64,000 nt of DNA from Parapristionchus giblindavisi (Eukaryota; Nematoda; Chromadorea; Rhabditida; Diplogasteridae): contig CALSFV010000206.1 of assembly GCA_943737045.1 (NCBI GenBank), forward strand, positions 124,001 to 188,000, in the 5' to 3' direction. This document shows positions 35,601 to 45,100 of the stretch, one piece after another (the stretch's first letter is position 1; each line of letters starts with the position of its first letter). The notes beneath the pieces were generated by a model. It was given only the letters and a program-made list of their open reading frames with translations, had not been told where the DNA came from and searched no databases. The position numbers and the translations under genes were made by a program.

Positions 35601-36087
35601 TTAAAATAAATGAGTTGACTATAATGGTATGGAAATATAATACCTTCATAGATTCATCTTCATCTTCTAGAACAGGAAACTTGCACTGATTTTCATATGG
35701 ATGACTATCGATTAAAATACTTCGTTTATCTAATGATCTTTCCTTATCTACCAATTTATAATCACCATAAGTTATTAAAACAAATATGAAACAGCATACC
35801 GCTGCCTGAAATATGTTATAACTATGGACAACTCTGGTATTTCCAAACTAGTAGTTTACTTATCACTCCCACTTGAAACAGACTTGCAAATCTACTTCTA
35901 GTTAGACATAACTTTACTGCAAGTGCTGTATAATACGGTAATGCATTTCGTAAAATATTCGTGCACTTGTAGTAAACTTCTAGTCGGTAGCGCAATTTAA
36001 GTAGACTGCTAGTTTGGAAATATCAAAAGAGAGTGTGATTGGACCTACCAAATGGGCAAAATTCCTTCTTCTGATGAGATAAACCAT
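29610..36087 (-). CDS. DUF229 family membrane protein (gene 3)
   Basis: Exons: 36049-36087, 35644-35805, about 34576-34684, 34168-34305, 33914-34006, 33782-33842, 33585-33661, 33429-33530, 33295-33371, 33151-33245, 32697-32842, 32311-32401, 32149-32262, 31802-31866, 31235-31413, 30743-30924, 30435-30562, 30127-30195 and 29610-29852 (about 720 residues). A short N-terminal segment and one membrane helix (AAVCCFIFVLITY) give a type II topology. DUF229 landmarks follow in order: AFDSTSRSQF, FGYNKVGDNSIPN, PTAHYYRPYY, SHDDPNNLESVD, IIMGDHGQR, GRIEERQPLMSLRLP, NMDVHETLKDV and SLFTSISSTRTCQDAF. The D-S-S, HD and GDHG signatures resemble the alkaline phosphatase/sulfatase fold; enzymatic activity is inference. 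Phases fit except between exons 2 and 3, where an 8-base microexon at 35576-35583 would restore the frame. Confidence 0.85.
31095..31190 (-). repeat. LINE-like 3' tail relic in a DUF229 intron
   Basis: CGCATCTTTGGATGTATGAT followed by AAATTAAATTAAATTG resembles the hairpin-plus-tetranucleotide tails at 6085 and 63205. On the plus strand it follows a C-rich stretch. Confidence 0.35.
31404..31558. mobile_element. MITE family 3 copy at a splice acceptor
   Basis: The ends resemble GCACTAGGTCGAATGAGAAC, with ACCGACTGG and CAGTCGGTTATT arms. On the minus strand its outermost bases, CCTAGTGC, contain the AG used as acceptor by the DUF229 exon ending at 31413. Other copies: 29984-30055 (half) and 60068-60557. 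Confidence 0.6.
31900..32018. mobile_element. MITE family 2 copy
   Basis: TAAAGGCACACCCCAAGCTA at the left answers TAGCTTGGGGTGTCGCTTT at the right, with CTCTCCGC/GCGGAGAG inner arms. Other copies: 34040-34159 and a partial one at 40223-40320. Confidence 0.7.
32026..32147. mobile_element. MITE family 1 copy abutting a splice donor
   Basis: TTGAAAGGGAGAGAAACCTC to GTTACGCTCCCTTTGAA. On the minus strand the donor of the exon ending at 32149 reads ACAG then GTTCAAAGGG, so the MITE end begins within the donor site itself. Confidence 0.7.
34040..34159. mobile_element. MITE family 2 copy filling an intron
   Basis: TAAAGACACATCCCAATCTA and the complementary GGGTTGTGTCTTTA end. It occupies 120 of the roughly 161 bases of the DUF229 intron 34007-34167. 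Confidence 0.7.
34960..35500. mobile_element. Foldback element in a DUF229 intron, with inner MITE
   Basis: Arms of about 190 bases are complementary (GAGTAACACTGCGGCG and CGCCGCAGTGTTACTC; ACAACTTTTCATAACGG and its complement). The centre, 35143-35303, is another hairpin with ends TTAAAAGGCAAATCACACTA and TGTGATTTGTCTTTTAA. Confidence 0.75.
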
Positions 36088-36522
36088 TGAATTGATTTGT
36101 CTGACAATAAATGAATAGAATGAATAGAGATATGTTCACACTAAAATGGTGTAGAGTGTGATGTGGATTAAATGCGATAGAAAAAGAATGGGGATTGAGA
36201 GAGAATTAGAGAGGGAGGGAGATATACTTTCTGCTGTGCGAAAGTAAAGTATAATAGCTTATAGATTATTTGTTATGTAGTGGAGTACGCATTCTTTGCT
36301 ACCTAATTGTAAGTCGTGGGTGGCATCGTATTTGAATCTTATTTTACTGTTCCTTTTTCCAATTGTGATAAAGGCAATAACAACACTTATCGGTGATGAG
36401 TTGTTCGTAACAAAAGAACAATAACGAATAAAAACATGAAATTAGATGATTTTAACTATGCTTTATCATTAGGAAAAATTTTTTAATTAAAAATCAACAG
36501 TATTTTCTTTAGAAGATATCTG

Positions 36523-36783
36523 TTGCCACTCTATCGTCCTAAAAATACTTCTTGTTTCCAGATTTTAATTGATGTTAGACGCTGTCGTCATAAGATTGCT
36601 AATGATCGAGACTTAAAGTGGAGCAGATCTGTGATCGATTGGACTCCTCGAGGACCTAAACGGGGACGCGGACGCCCACCAGTAAGATGGAAAGATCTAT
36701 TCATGCGAATCGCCGGTCCTACTTTCCTGAGACAAGCAAGAAGTCAGGAGTGGCCCACCATGCACATCAGAGCCTACTCTTGA
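36523..36783 (+). pseudogene. RTE-type LINE, C-terminal fragment
   Basis: A short frame with SRSVIDWTPRGPKRGRGRPP, VRWKDLFMRIAGPTFLRQAR and a final SQEW matches the C-terminal tail that follows the reverse transcriptase in many endonuclease-type LINEs (a basic GRGRP stretch, RW, AG, and R..W). The catalytic part is missing. A more decayed copy of the same end lies at 38991-39085. Confidence 0.6.
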
Positions 36784-36829
36784 TAAATGTGATTAAACTG
36801 TAACTGTAACTGTAGACGCTTTATCGAAT

Positions 36830-37035
36830 GCATATCATTTCTATCTCAAAGGTCACAGTCAATATTGCATCCTCAATGTGTTTCTATGTTTAGAGAGAGA
36901 GAGAACCCAAGCGAGATAGCACGTAGATCAGTGAGAGCGCGATGAGGGATGGGAAGGCAAAGGGGTTGACCGATAGAATACTTTTTTACCGTCGAGTAGC
37001 AAGGCAATTACGCAAGTACATTTTATACGGATAAT
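36830..37035. mobile_element. MITE family 4 copy, eroded
   Basis: GCAATTACGCAAGTACATTT followed by TATACGGATAATA at the right end matches the ends at 44792-45022 and 56834-57061. The left end is weak. Related fragments lie near 18905-19080 and 34715-34760. Confidence 0.5.
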
Positions 37036-37709
37036 ATAAAGGGATTGATGGATGCCCGTCACTAAGATAGTGATTTGTTTCATCCTACATTCATTTCATT
37101 CAATGATTCCGGTGTTTTCAGTACTTCCTTTTTGTTCTCGGCATCACATAACCAAACAATTCAAATGCGGCGTTATAGTCATTGGCATACATTTTCATAC
37201 CCTCGCAATGCGAGGATTGATTGACCTATATCAGTCTCATTTTCGGGTCGCTTGATGGGAAACGAAGCTAAAAGTGACACTTTTTAAGCGAAAAATAACG
37301 AATTTTCTAAATCGACCCACCATATAAAAACAATGGCAAGGGCACCGAAAGTGTGTGGTCATTGGACGTAAAAAATCAGAATTAAAGAAGTAGCAAGGCA
37401 AATATACAAGTACTTTTTATACGGACAATAGTGTATACACGTTTATCAAATGGCGACGCAACCATTACAACACTATAATCAGCAAATTCGTTTTACAAAT
37501 GCAAGAAAAATGAATAATGCAATATTATTATTAACGAACAAAAATTGGATAGCTTCGTGAGAACGAAATATTTATAAAGATTTATTATTATTTTCCCTGA
37601 AGTTGTGTACAGACAATCTTTTTTAATGATTTTTCTCTATTTCCTAAAGCTCTTGATGAAGATTCGTAGCGTTGGCGGCGTACACTGTCGGAATGCACTG
37701 CCCCTGAAA

Positions 37710-39765
37710 GCGCATTGATCAAAGATCAAAGATCAAAGATCAAATTTCATTTTTTCCTCACAATATTCTCTCCGCACACTGGCTGTACGGGTAGTTCGGG
37801 TTTGGCTTCAGTCTCCTTGGTCTCCTCGGATGCTGTACTGATGTCATTCTTACTGTAAAGACCAAAGATCAAAGTTCAAAGATCAGAGATTAAATATCAA
37901 CGCACATCATATCCTTCGGAATGCAGCAACCACCGAGTGCGTCTCCGCTTGGATTCATGCAGTACGAATCATCTCCACATCTGGCTATGACATCGTCGCA
38001 GGCTGAAGTTTACCGATTACTTTTTAGAAGGAACTGTGTAATCTTCATTTTGCAAATAGATAACAGTATTCTGGAGTGAGCTATTTTCTTTTAAAGCCGG
38101 ACATGCGAGAGAGTATTTCTTTTGAGAGAGTATATATGAAAAATAGACAGAATTATTTAGTACTTTAAATTCAGTGTGATAAGGATGGAATAAAGCATTA
38201 ACACACTTTTTCCATCTCACAATCACATAGATTCGACATAATGCTCAAAAGAATCACCTTGTTCAACTCCACAATTCTCGATGACGTATTGGTGGAACAC
38301 TGGCGTGTCCTGATCGAGTCTGGAAGAAGTCCAGAGATCAAGATCAGAGATCAAAGATCAAAGATCAACTCACGTTAGTCCCTCGGGCACGCAGCATCCC
38401 GATAGGGTCTCTCCGGTGGGGTTGATACAGCGGGAGCCCTCTCCACAGGGGCCAATTTCGTCGTCACAAGCTGAACAAATAGACTTGATTGTTGGAACGT
38501 GGGATATGACCTTTGATATTTTGATAGATTGGTCAATGGATTTTCATCACTCAATATTCATTGTTTGAAGGAAATAGCGAAATATCGAGTAAAAGAGTTG
38601 AAGTTTGATCTTTGATCTTTGGGTTCACACAAAATCCTAAGGCATGAGAAGAACAAACCGAAAGCAATTCCGCAATTCTCTTCGACGAAAGGAGCCACTC
38701 GAAGTTCACCCGTGATCAGATCAGCCACAGTTTTATCGGAGAAGCGGTCGAGTCTGAAACAGATCCAAGAGTAAAGACCAAAGATTAAAGACCAAAGATC
38801 AAAGATCAACTCACGTTAGTCCCTCAGGTACACAGCATCCCGATAGGGTCTCTCCGGTGGGGTTGATACAGCGGGAGCCCTCTCCACAGGGGCCGATTTC
38901 GTCGTCACAAGCTGAACAAATAGTGTGTATAGAGTGCATCTCGCGATTTAGTTGACTAGATATTCGCCATTATCACGGGTATACTAACCAACCAGTAAGA
39001 TGGAAGAACCTATTTTTAATACTTTTCAGAGACATGCAAGAAGTCAGGAGTAATACAACTATCACTTCAGAGCCTACTCTTGGTAAATGTGTTTCTGTAA
39101 CGGCATACTAACCAAATTCTATTCCGCAGTTGTCCGCCACGAAAGGCGCTATCTTGATCTCGTTTGCTTCCTCGACTACGCTCTCGTCGGTCACTGGTGC
39201 GCTCACGCTGGATTCCGTAGTGCTATCGTTTGTTTCGGATGCGCTCTCGCTGACATCCTCACGTGGCGTTCCATCCCAGCTGGAAAGATCAAGGATCAGA
39301 AAACACAAAGATGAAAAATTCTACTCACTTCATGCCTTTAGGCACGCAGCATCCGCTGATTGGTCCTTCCGATGGATTATGGCAGTATGAATGATCGTCG
39401 CAAACGGCGATGACATTGTCACAGGCTATAACAGAAATATGTACATGCGTGTATGAAACAAACGACCCATGGATTTGTGAAGGACCCATGTCATGACCCA
39501 CCGCACCAATGTGCGAGCATGATATAGTATTGTATTGTGTTGTGGGGTTGAAATATTGTGAGTATCAATGTTGTTTAGTTTCTTCAATATATCAAATAAC
39601 TTGCATACTTTCTCGTTGACGTAAAAAAAAGCAAGAGCTAACCCATATGCATGGCACAGTTCTCTGCCACAAACTCGCTGACGACGCCCTCATTGAGAAC
39701 CATCGGAGAACCGTCGAGACTGCAAAAGGTCAAAGATCATATATGCAGGTAAAATCAAAGATCAA
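37710..39765. repeat. Short GATCAAA arrays in gene 4 introns
   Basis: Runs of GATCAAAGATCAAAGATC occur just beside splice sites in several introns, for example at about 37718-37745, 37860-37895, 38338-38368, 38775-38810 and 39725-39765. Single GATCTTTG units are also common at 3580-3670 and 61728-61760. Confidence 0.7.
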
Positions 39766-41231
39766 ATTGCGGTAATCAGTTATGATCTGTTCTCAAATTG
39801 CTAATAGAAAAGAAGTTTAAAAAAAAAAGAAATCTCTCCTCATTTTGTACACACGTCTTTTTTCTTATATTTTGAAACTTTTGAATTTTATTTATATTAA
39901 AATAAGCAAAGACTATAATATCTATTCTATGCTATCGATCAATGGTCCACGATCACCTATCAATCGATATTATTAATAATCATAATATAATCATATTTTA
40001 TTCCTTCAAGTGAAAGCATTCACTTCCATTGTACTCACTTAATGCCATTGGGTACGCAGCAACCGCTGAGCGCAACTCCAGAGGGATTTACACAGTACGA
40101 TCCTTCACCGCACCCGGCTATCTCGTTATCGCACGCTAGAATGTACAGCGTTACATGTAAAATGTAATGGGAGTAGGTAGTTATTATTATTTTCAAAATT
40201 TGAATTAATCGGAATAGTTTCTTAAAGACACACGACGAGCTGGTTTTAATCTCTCCGCTCTCGTAGACAATTACAGAGAGAGATCATTGCCAAAGCGGAG
40301 AGTTTCAAATTCGTGTGCATGTTCGCATAATTTAGTTCAATATCAAAGAGTTCTTACCAAAGTCCATCCCGCAATTATCCTCTACAAACTTCGGTACTTG
40401 GTGTACCTCTTCTTCTCCATCGTCCATTCTGAAGAAGATATTCACTGTCACATTTATTCCGTACTTACTTGCCTAACTTAATCCAGTAAGGCAAGGCATA
40501 AGGCATACTACGCCACATAAGGACTTATCAATTCCTTATTTATTCCTTATTCCTTATTTCCTTATTTATAATACTTATTTATGATACTGTAAGTGTTTTT
40601 GGAGAGTTTCATTAACTAAAACGACTCTTTACTATTCGATTTAAGCCTCAAAAGGTTCATTCTCACGTTAGTCCAGCGGGGACACAGCATCCACCCAATG
40701 GCGCTCCGTTAGGGTTCAGACACTCCGAGCCTTCCCAGCATTTGGCGAATTCGTTGTCGCAAGCTGCAATGGTCATTGGTTAATATTATTATTATACATA
40801 ACGGGAAATGCCATGAGGAGAACGATGGATGTTCGTCGTTAAGATAGCCATATCGGTGTGGGTTTTTTTATAAAGTGACTTTCTCGAAATTCATAAATTG
40901 TAGTTTATTTTCATATTTTTCAAGAGGTACAACTAGCATTATCATAGTTTCTTGATGCTACATACATATGCGTATCATTTTTAACGTTTTTTTTTGCGTG
41001 TGATATATTATAAATTAGAAGGAGAATGAAAGAAAAATTTAAATTGGGTTGTGTTAGATAATTTTATGACGAAACAATAATTATAAAGATTCTGAGTTGT
41101 AAATCTTTTACATCGCCAATCGTAACAGGTAAACACTCACCAAAGTGTGGAGTACATTCCACTATCTTCGCCAAGGATGCTCTGCATAGTGCAAGGACGA
41201 TGAATATAAGGGCATACATGGCGTGGCTCAT
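37747..41231 (-). CDS. Secreted protein with six CC-type cysteine repeats (gene 4)
   Basis: Thirteen exons: 41141-41231, 40667-40763, 40358-40428, 40039-40135, 39643-39719, 39329-39425, 39113-39279, 38815-38911, 38659-38753, 38374-38470, 38258-38319, 37906-38002 and 37747-37852. They sum to 1251 bases (416 residues) with consistent phases. A signal peptide (MSHAMYALIFIVLALCRA) comes first. Every second exon is exactly 97 bases and encodes one repeat of the form CDxxIAxCxxxSxCxNPxGxxLxGCCVPxG, with five cysteines. Alternating spacer exons vary in length and end in a DNCG-type motif, so each unit has six cysteines. One spacer (39113-39279) is rich in Ser, Thr and Glu. The product is probably extracellular. 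I do not recognise a named domain; a matrix or lustrin-like role would be speculation. Confidence 0.85.
38991..39085 (+). repeat. Relic of an RTE LINE 3' end
   Basis: CCAGTAAGATGGAAGAACCT, AGACATGCAAGAAGTCAGGA and CAGAGCCTACTCTTG parallel the 36523-36783 fragment in order. The frame is broken. It lies in a gene 4 intron. Confidence 0.6.
40223..40320. mobile_element. MITE family 2 copy, right end lost
   Basis: AAAGACACACGACGAGCTGG, AATCTCTCCGCTC and GCGGAGAGTTTCAAATTCG match the family, but the right terminus has drifted. In a gene 4 intron. Confidence 0.55.
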
Positions 41232-42102
41232 GCTAAAATAATTTTCAATATGAATATCCATACCGCAATGTGAAATATGCATAACTGTACTCAGATGTCA
41301 AAGGAAAATAAATAATCGTGTTTAATAACAAAGATTTCATTATCTTCAGAGAGTACAAAAATATCTTGAAATGTGTAAAAATGGAGTATGCGAAGTCGAG
41401 TGGTGGAAGGGACAAAGAGATTCGCTTATATACCATCAATGGACTTGTCGAGCATTGTTGCGAAAACAATTCCCCTGCGATGGTCATCAAGTGCACACTA
41501 GATATCACGACCAACAGGGAGTGTCCAGGCGTTAGATTGGTTAGAGATCACAGAGAATGGCGAGAGTACAGACGGTTAGAGGGAGGATAGATGGGGAGTC
41601 TTTGTATTGGCTCTGTGGAGGCGCAGGTGAGCACACGAATAGGTGGACTCTCGATTGAATGCTTTATTTATGGGGAATGTGTAGGGGAGATCAGCAACAT
41701 CACGGAATTCTTTTTTTACAGGATTACTTTTTCAATGTAGACAATAATACCTATTTTGGAACAATAGATGTGCCAAAATTTGTTCTGACCTGCGGCTCAT
41801 CAATTGTATATCGCATTGTGCACATCGCTGCTTAAAAAAAGTATAAGCAAAAATTAGAGAAATACAATATTATCCAATACAAAACATATATTTTTACTAT
41901 TATACATTTCATCGAATTCAGCAGCGCTTGAACAATGCGATGGATATATGATTAGAATCATTCACCACACAATACGAAATAATGGATTATGCTGAAGGGA
42001 AAAAGTTGATTTGCCTTTATCACAATTTGCAATAATACATATAAGATTGTGATGGGTTATTCTTAAATATGTTTTTTTTCTGTTGGTAATAATAATAATA
42101 CT
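41232..42102. other. Gap between gene 4 and gene 5
   Basis: The first part is the upstream region of gene 4. From about 41880 the sequence resembles the 3' flanks of genes 1 and 2 (ATTTCATCGAATT, GATTTGCCTTTATCACAAT). No gene seen. Confidence 0.5.
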
Positions 42103-45100
42103 TTACGAATTAAAAATGGGTGAACCGGGGGGCCATACATAAAATATGATTCCTTCATCCTTCCATGCTGTAGCTGGTTTAACATTTCCACTGGCGTACA
42201 AGTGATCTACAAATTTACATTTACATAAATTATAAATTAACATTATATTCAAAAATATTATAATAATGCAAAATACCCTTTTTGGTTGCTGAATTAGAGT
42301 AATATTTTACAGGAACTGTAGCTCCGCAATAGGGTCCCTTCATTACGTAACCCATCGGAATTCCATTCTAAAAATGGTCGCTTTATTTTTAGACTAGTAA
42401 GTGTTTTGTTGAGTTAAAGGTGGAGACCCTTCGAATGATTCTCAATGAATCGACAGCGATTTTTGTTTATATGTTTGTTTTAAATAATTGTTAATTTTCA
42501 GAGTTTTTGAGAATAAAGAATAATTAACGTTTAAAGGAAGATCAACACGAGGAATTGGAAACAACCATGCTAAACTATAAGGGTCTCATGAACTGACCTC
42601 AAAAGAATCTGAAGTTGAGTATGCCCCATTGATAAATTGCATGCTCAATTCACGCAATTCGCCAGCTTCTGCAATTATAATATTGTTATTCTTTACATAA
42701 TTGTTTTGCAAACTCACTCTCTGGACACATCTCTTTAGCTTCCTGCAGGATATCGTCGTTGGGAGGAAGAACACGACCGATTTCATCAAAAGAATAAATT
42801 ATAAACTAGTATTATATAATATGATCAGATGTGGTACACAACTTCATGAGAAAAGAATGTCGTAAAACAGTTATGGTCCATCCGATTTGTACACTTGACT
42901 CTCTCATTTTCCAATTGTCCCTCACGCTAATTTCCATGCATTATTCCCCCGTGTTAATTGTTACGCGAGTCCTTCACACAATTCAGGGGTCTCCTCTAAA
43001 ACGGGAGAGAGCGAAACGGAAATTGTTTCATCTTTCTGTGTTAATTTTCATATTAAATGACATGTGTTTCACCATGATTATTAAAAAAAATATAACTTTT
43101 GAAATTCATAAAAAAGTGTATATAAGGTCAATTGAGGCCAAAATTCGCAGCTTTAGGAATAATGATCGTTGAATTATGTATAAATAGTCGATTCAATTTT
43201 TTTGAAAGGTCTCCCAATTTTCCGTATAATCTCCCCCTTTTTCGTTATGTTTTTCGTTTTGGCGCTATCACAGTACATTTTCGAACGAGTAAAGATATTT
43301 TTTTAGATTTTGTAACCATACAAGGCTCAATCCCAATTATTTAACCTTTTACTGAAAACCTCAACTAATTTTTCTTCTTTTCTTTTGTAAAAAATATAAT
43401 TTTAAAATTTCCTGCGTGGGTTATCCTACTGATGAGGCCCAGTCCAAGCAGGTCGGTCCAGTGTCTAGGACCAGGGCCAAAATATTGGATCGTTTTTTAT
43501 TAATTTTGTTTTTTTATTAAAAAAATTTCTACCAAAACCCATTAAATCTCTCCCTTTCTTTCTTTCTCTATAATATACTTTTCGTTATGTTTTATCATTG
43601 AATAGTGTTCATGATTGATAATAATGGTAAGACTGGCTTACGTATTCCTTTGGTTTGATTGAATCCCAATTGTAAAAGACTTAAAATACACGCATCGGCT
43701 GTACAATATCCATGAATTCCACAGCCAGGATGATAATATGAATTCCATGATACCATTGGAGTAGTTATGATGGATTCTGGTGCATATAAGGTATCAATAC
43801 AACTTTTTCGAATTAAAATGTGAAGTTCTATACCCTATACGATTTGGCAAAGATCATCACAGTGTTCTATAGGTACGACATATAATATATTTTTGATTAT
43901 ACCAATGAGAGCACCGAAATATTATGGTGATTTTGTGGTGCTCAAAAATCGAGAAAAGAAAAAAAGAGTAAAAATAAAAATAGGAGATTTTTTGAGTTTT
44001 TCGGCATTTTCACACCTATTACACTGAGCATAGGGATCAAGTCACTTTCAGTGAGGAATTACATTGTTGGCCCTTACCGATACACATAATGTGTGCGGAT
44101 CCTTCTCCACCAATAATCTGGCCATTCATGGAAAATGTTCCGTCCCTATTGCATGTGAGGACTTCGCCACTGCTGGTCACACCGTTCCATTCCACCTGGA
44201 CGTGCTGACCGGGCGGGCATGAGTGATTACCAGGTTGAATGTCGGCATATGACGATTTGTAATCAAAAGCACAGTCTGAATAAGCAGTGTTAATTTATAC
44301 GCTAAGCGATTCATGTGGAAAACTTTCCTAGACTTACAATCATTGTCCCATATCGCACATCCAACCTGAGAAATTGCTATATTATCCACAATGCAATTCG
44401 AATATACTTTATACATATACAACTATATACTATATACAACGAATATACATACCTTGAAATCTTTAACAACTTCTTTCGATTCTTCAAGAACCCATCTAAA
44501 ATTTCTCAGATTTAAGTGAGACAAATGTTTAAAAACGATTTTTTTGGAAACATAATCATCTCAAAGAGAGTATTTAAATATCTTTTCTCAGTACATTCTA
44601 TTATAACCCACTGTTTATTCTCGCAAGATAAGTAGAAAGTAGACAATAGTCCATCAGGAATTGCCTGAAAAAAAAGAGGCTCAATTAATTTTAAATATTC
44701 AAAAAAAAATTAATTTTCTCTAACGTGTGCATTGTAACAAATATTACAATCTTTTCTCATCTTATTTTTCATGTTCAATCTTACGCGGATGTATTGACCG
44801 TATAAAATACACTTGTTTATTTGGTACGAGAGTAGCCAGCTACTAGCCAACCACTGTCACAATGAATTTATATGTTTAGAGAGAGAGCACCGGTGAGAGA
44901 GTAGGTAGATCAGAGAGAGCGATGAATCAAAGGAGGAAAGAGTGGGGAGGTAATCGATAGTTCTTCCTCTGTTTAGCAGCAGTAGCAATGCAATTATGCA
45001 AGTACATTTTATACGGACAATAGCTTACCGCGATATGAATCTGATTGTAGGGACATGTGATTTGGAACAATCCATCGATCTTTTGTATGAGCACTTCACC

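Noticed and set aside
37710..37745. CRISPR-like array of GATCAAA
   Set aside because: Units are 7 bases without spacers, in a eukaryotic intron.
42831..43344. Plus-strand open frame of 113 codons
   Set aside because: It lies in a gene 5 intron on the opposite strand, has no recognisable motif and no splice or start context.
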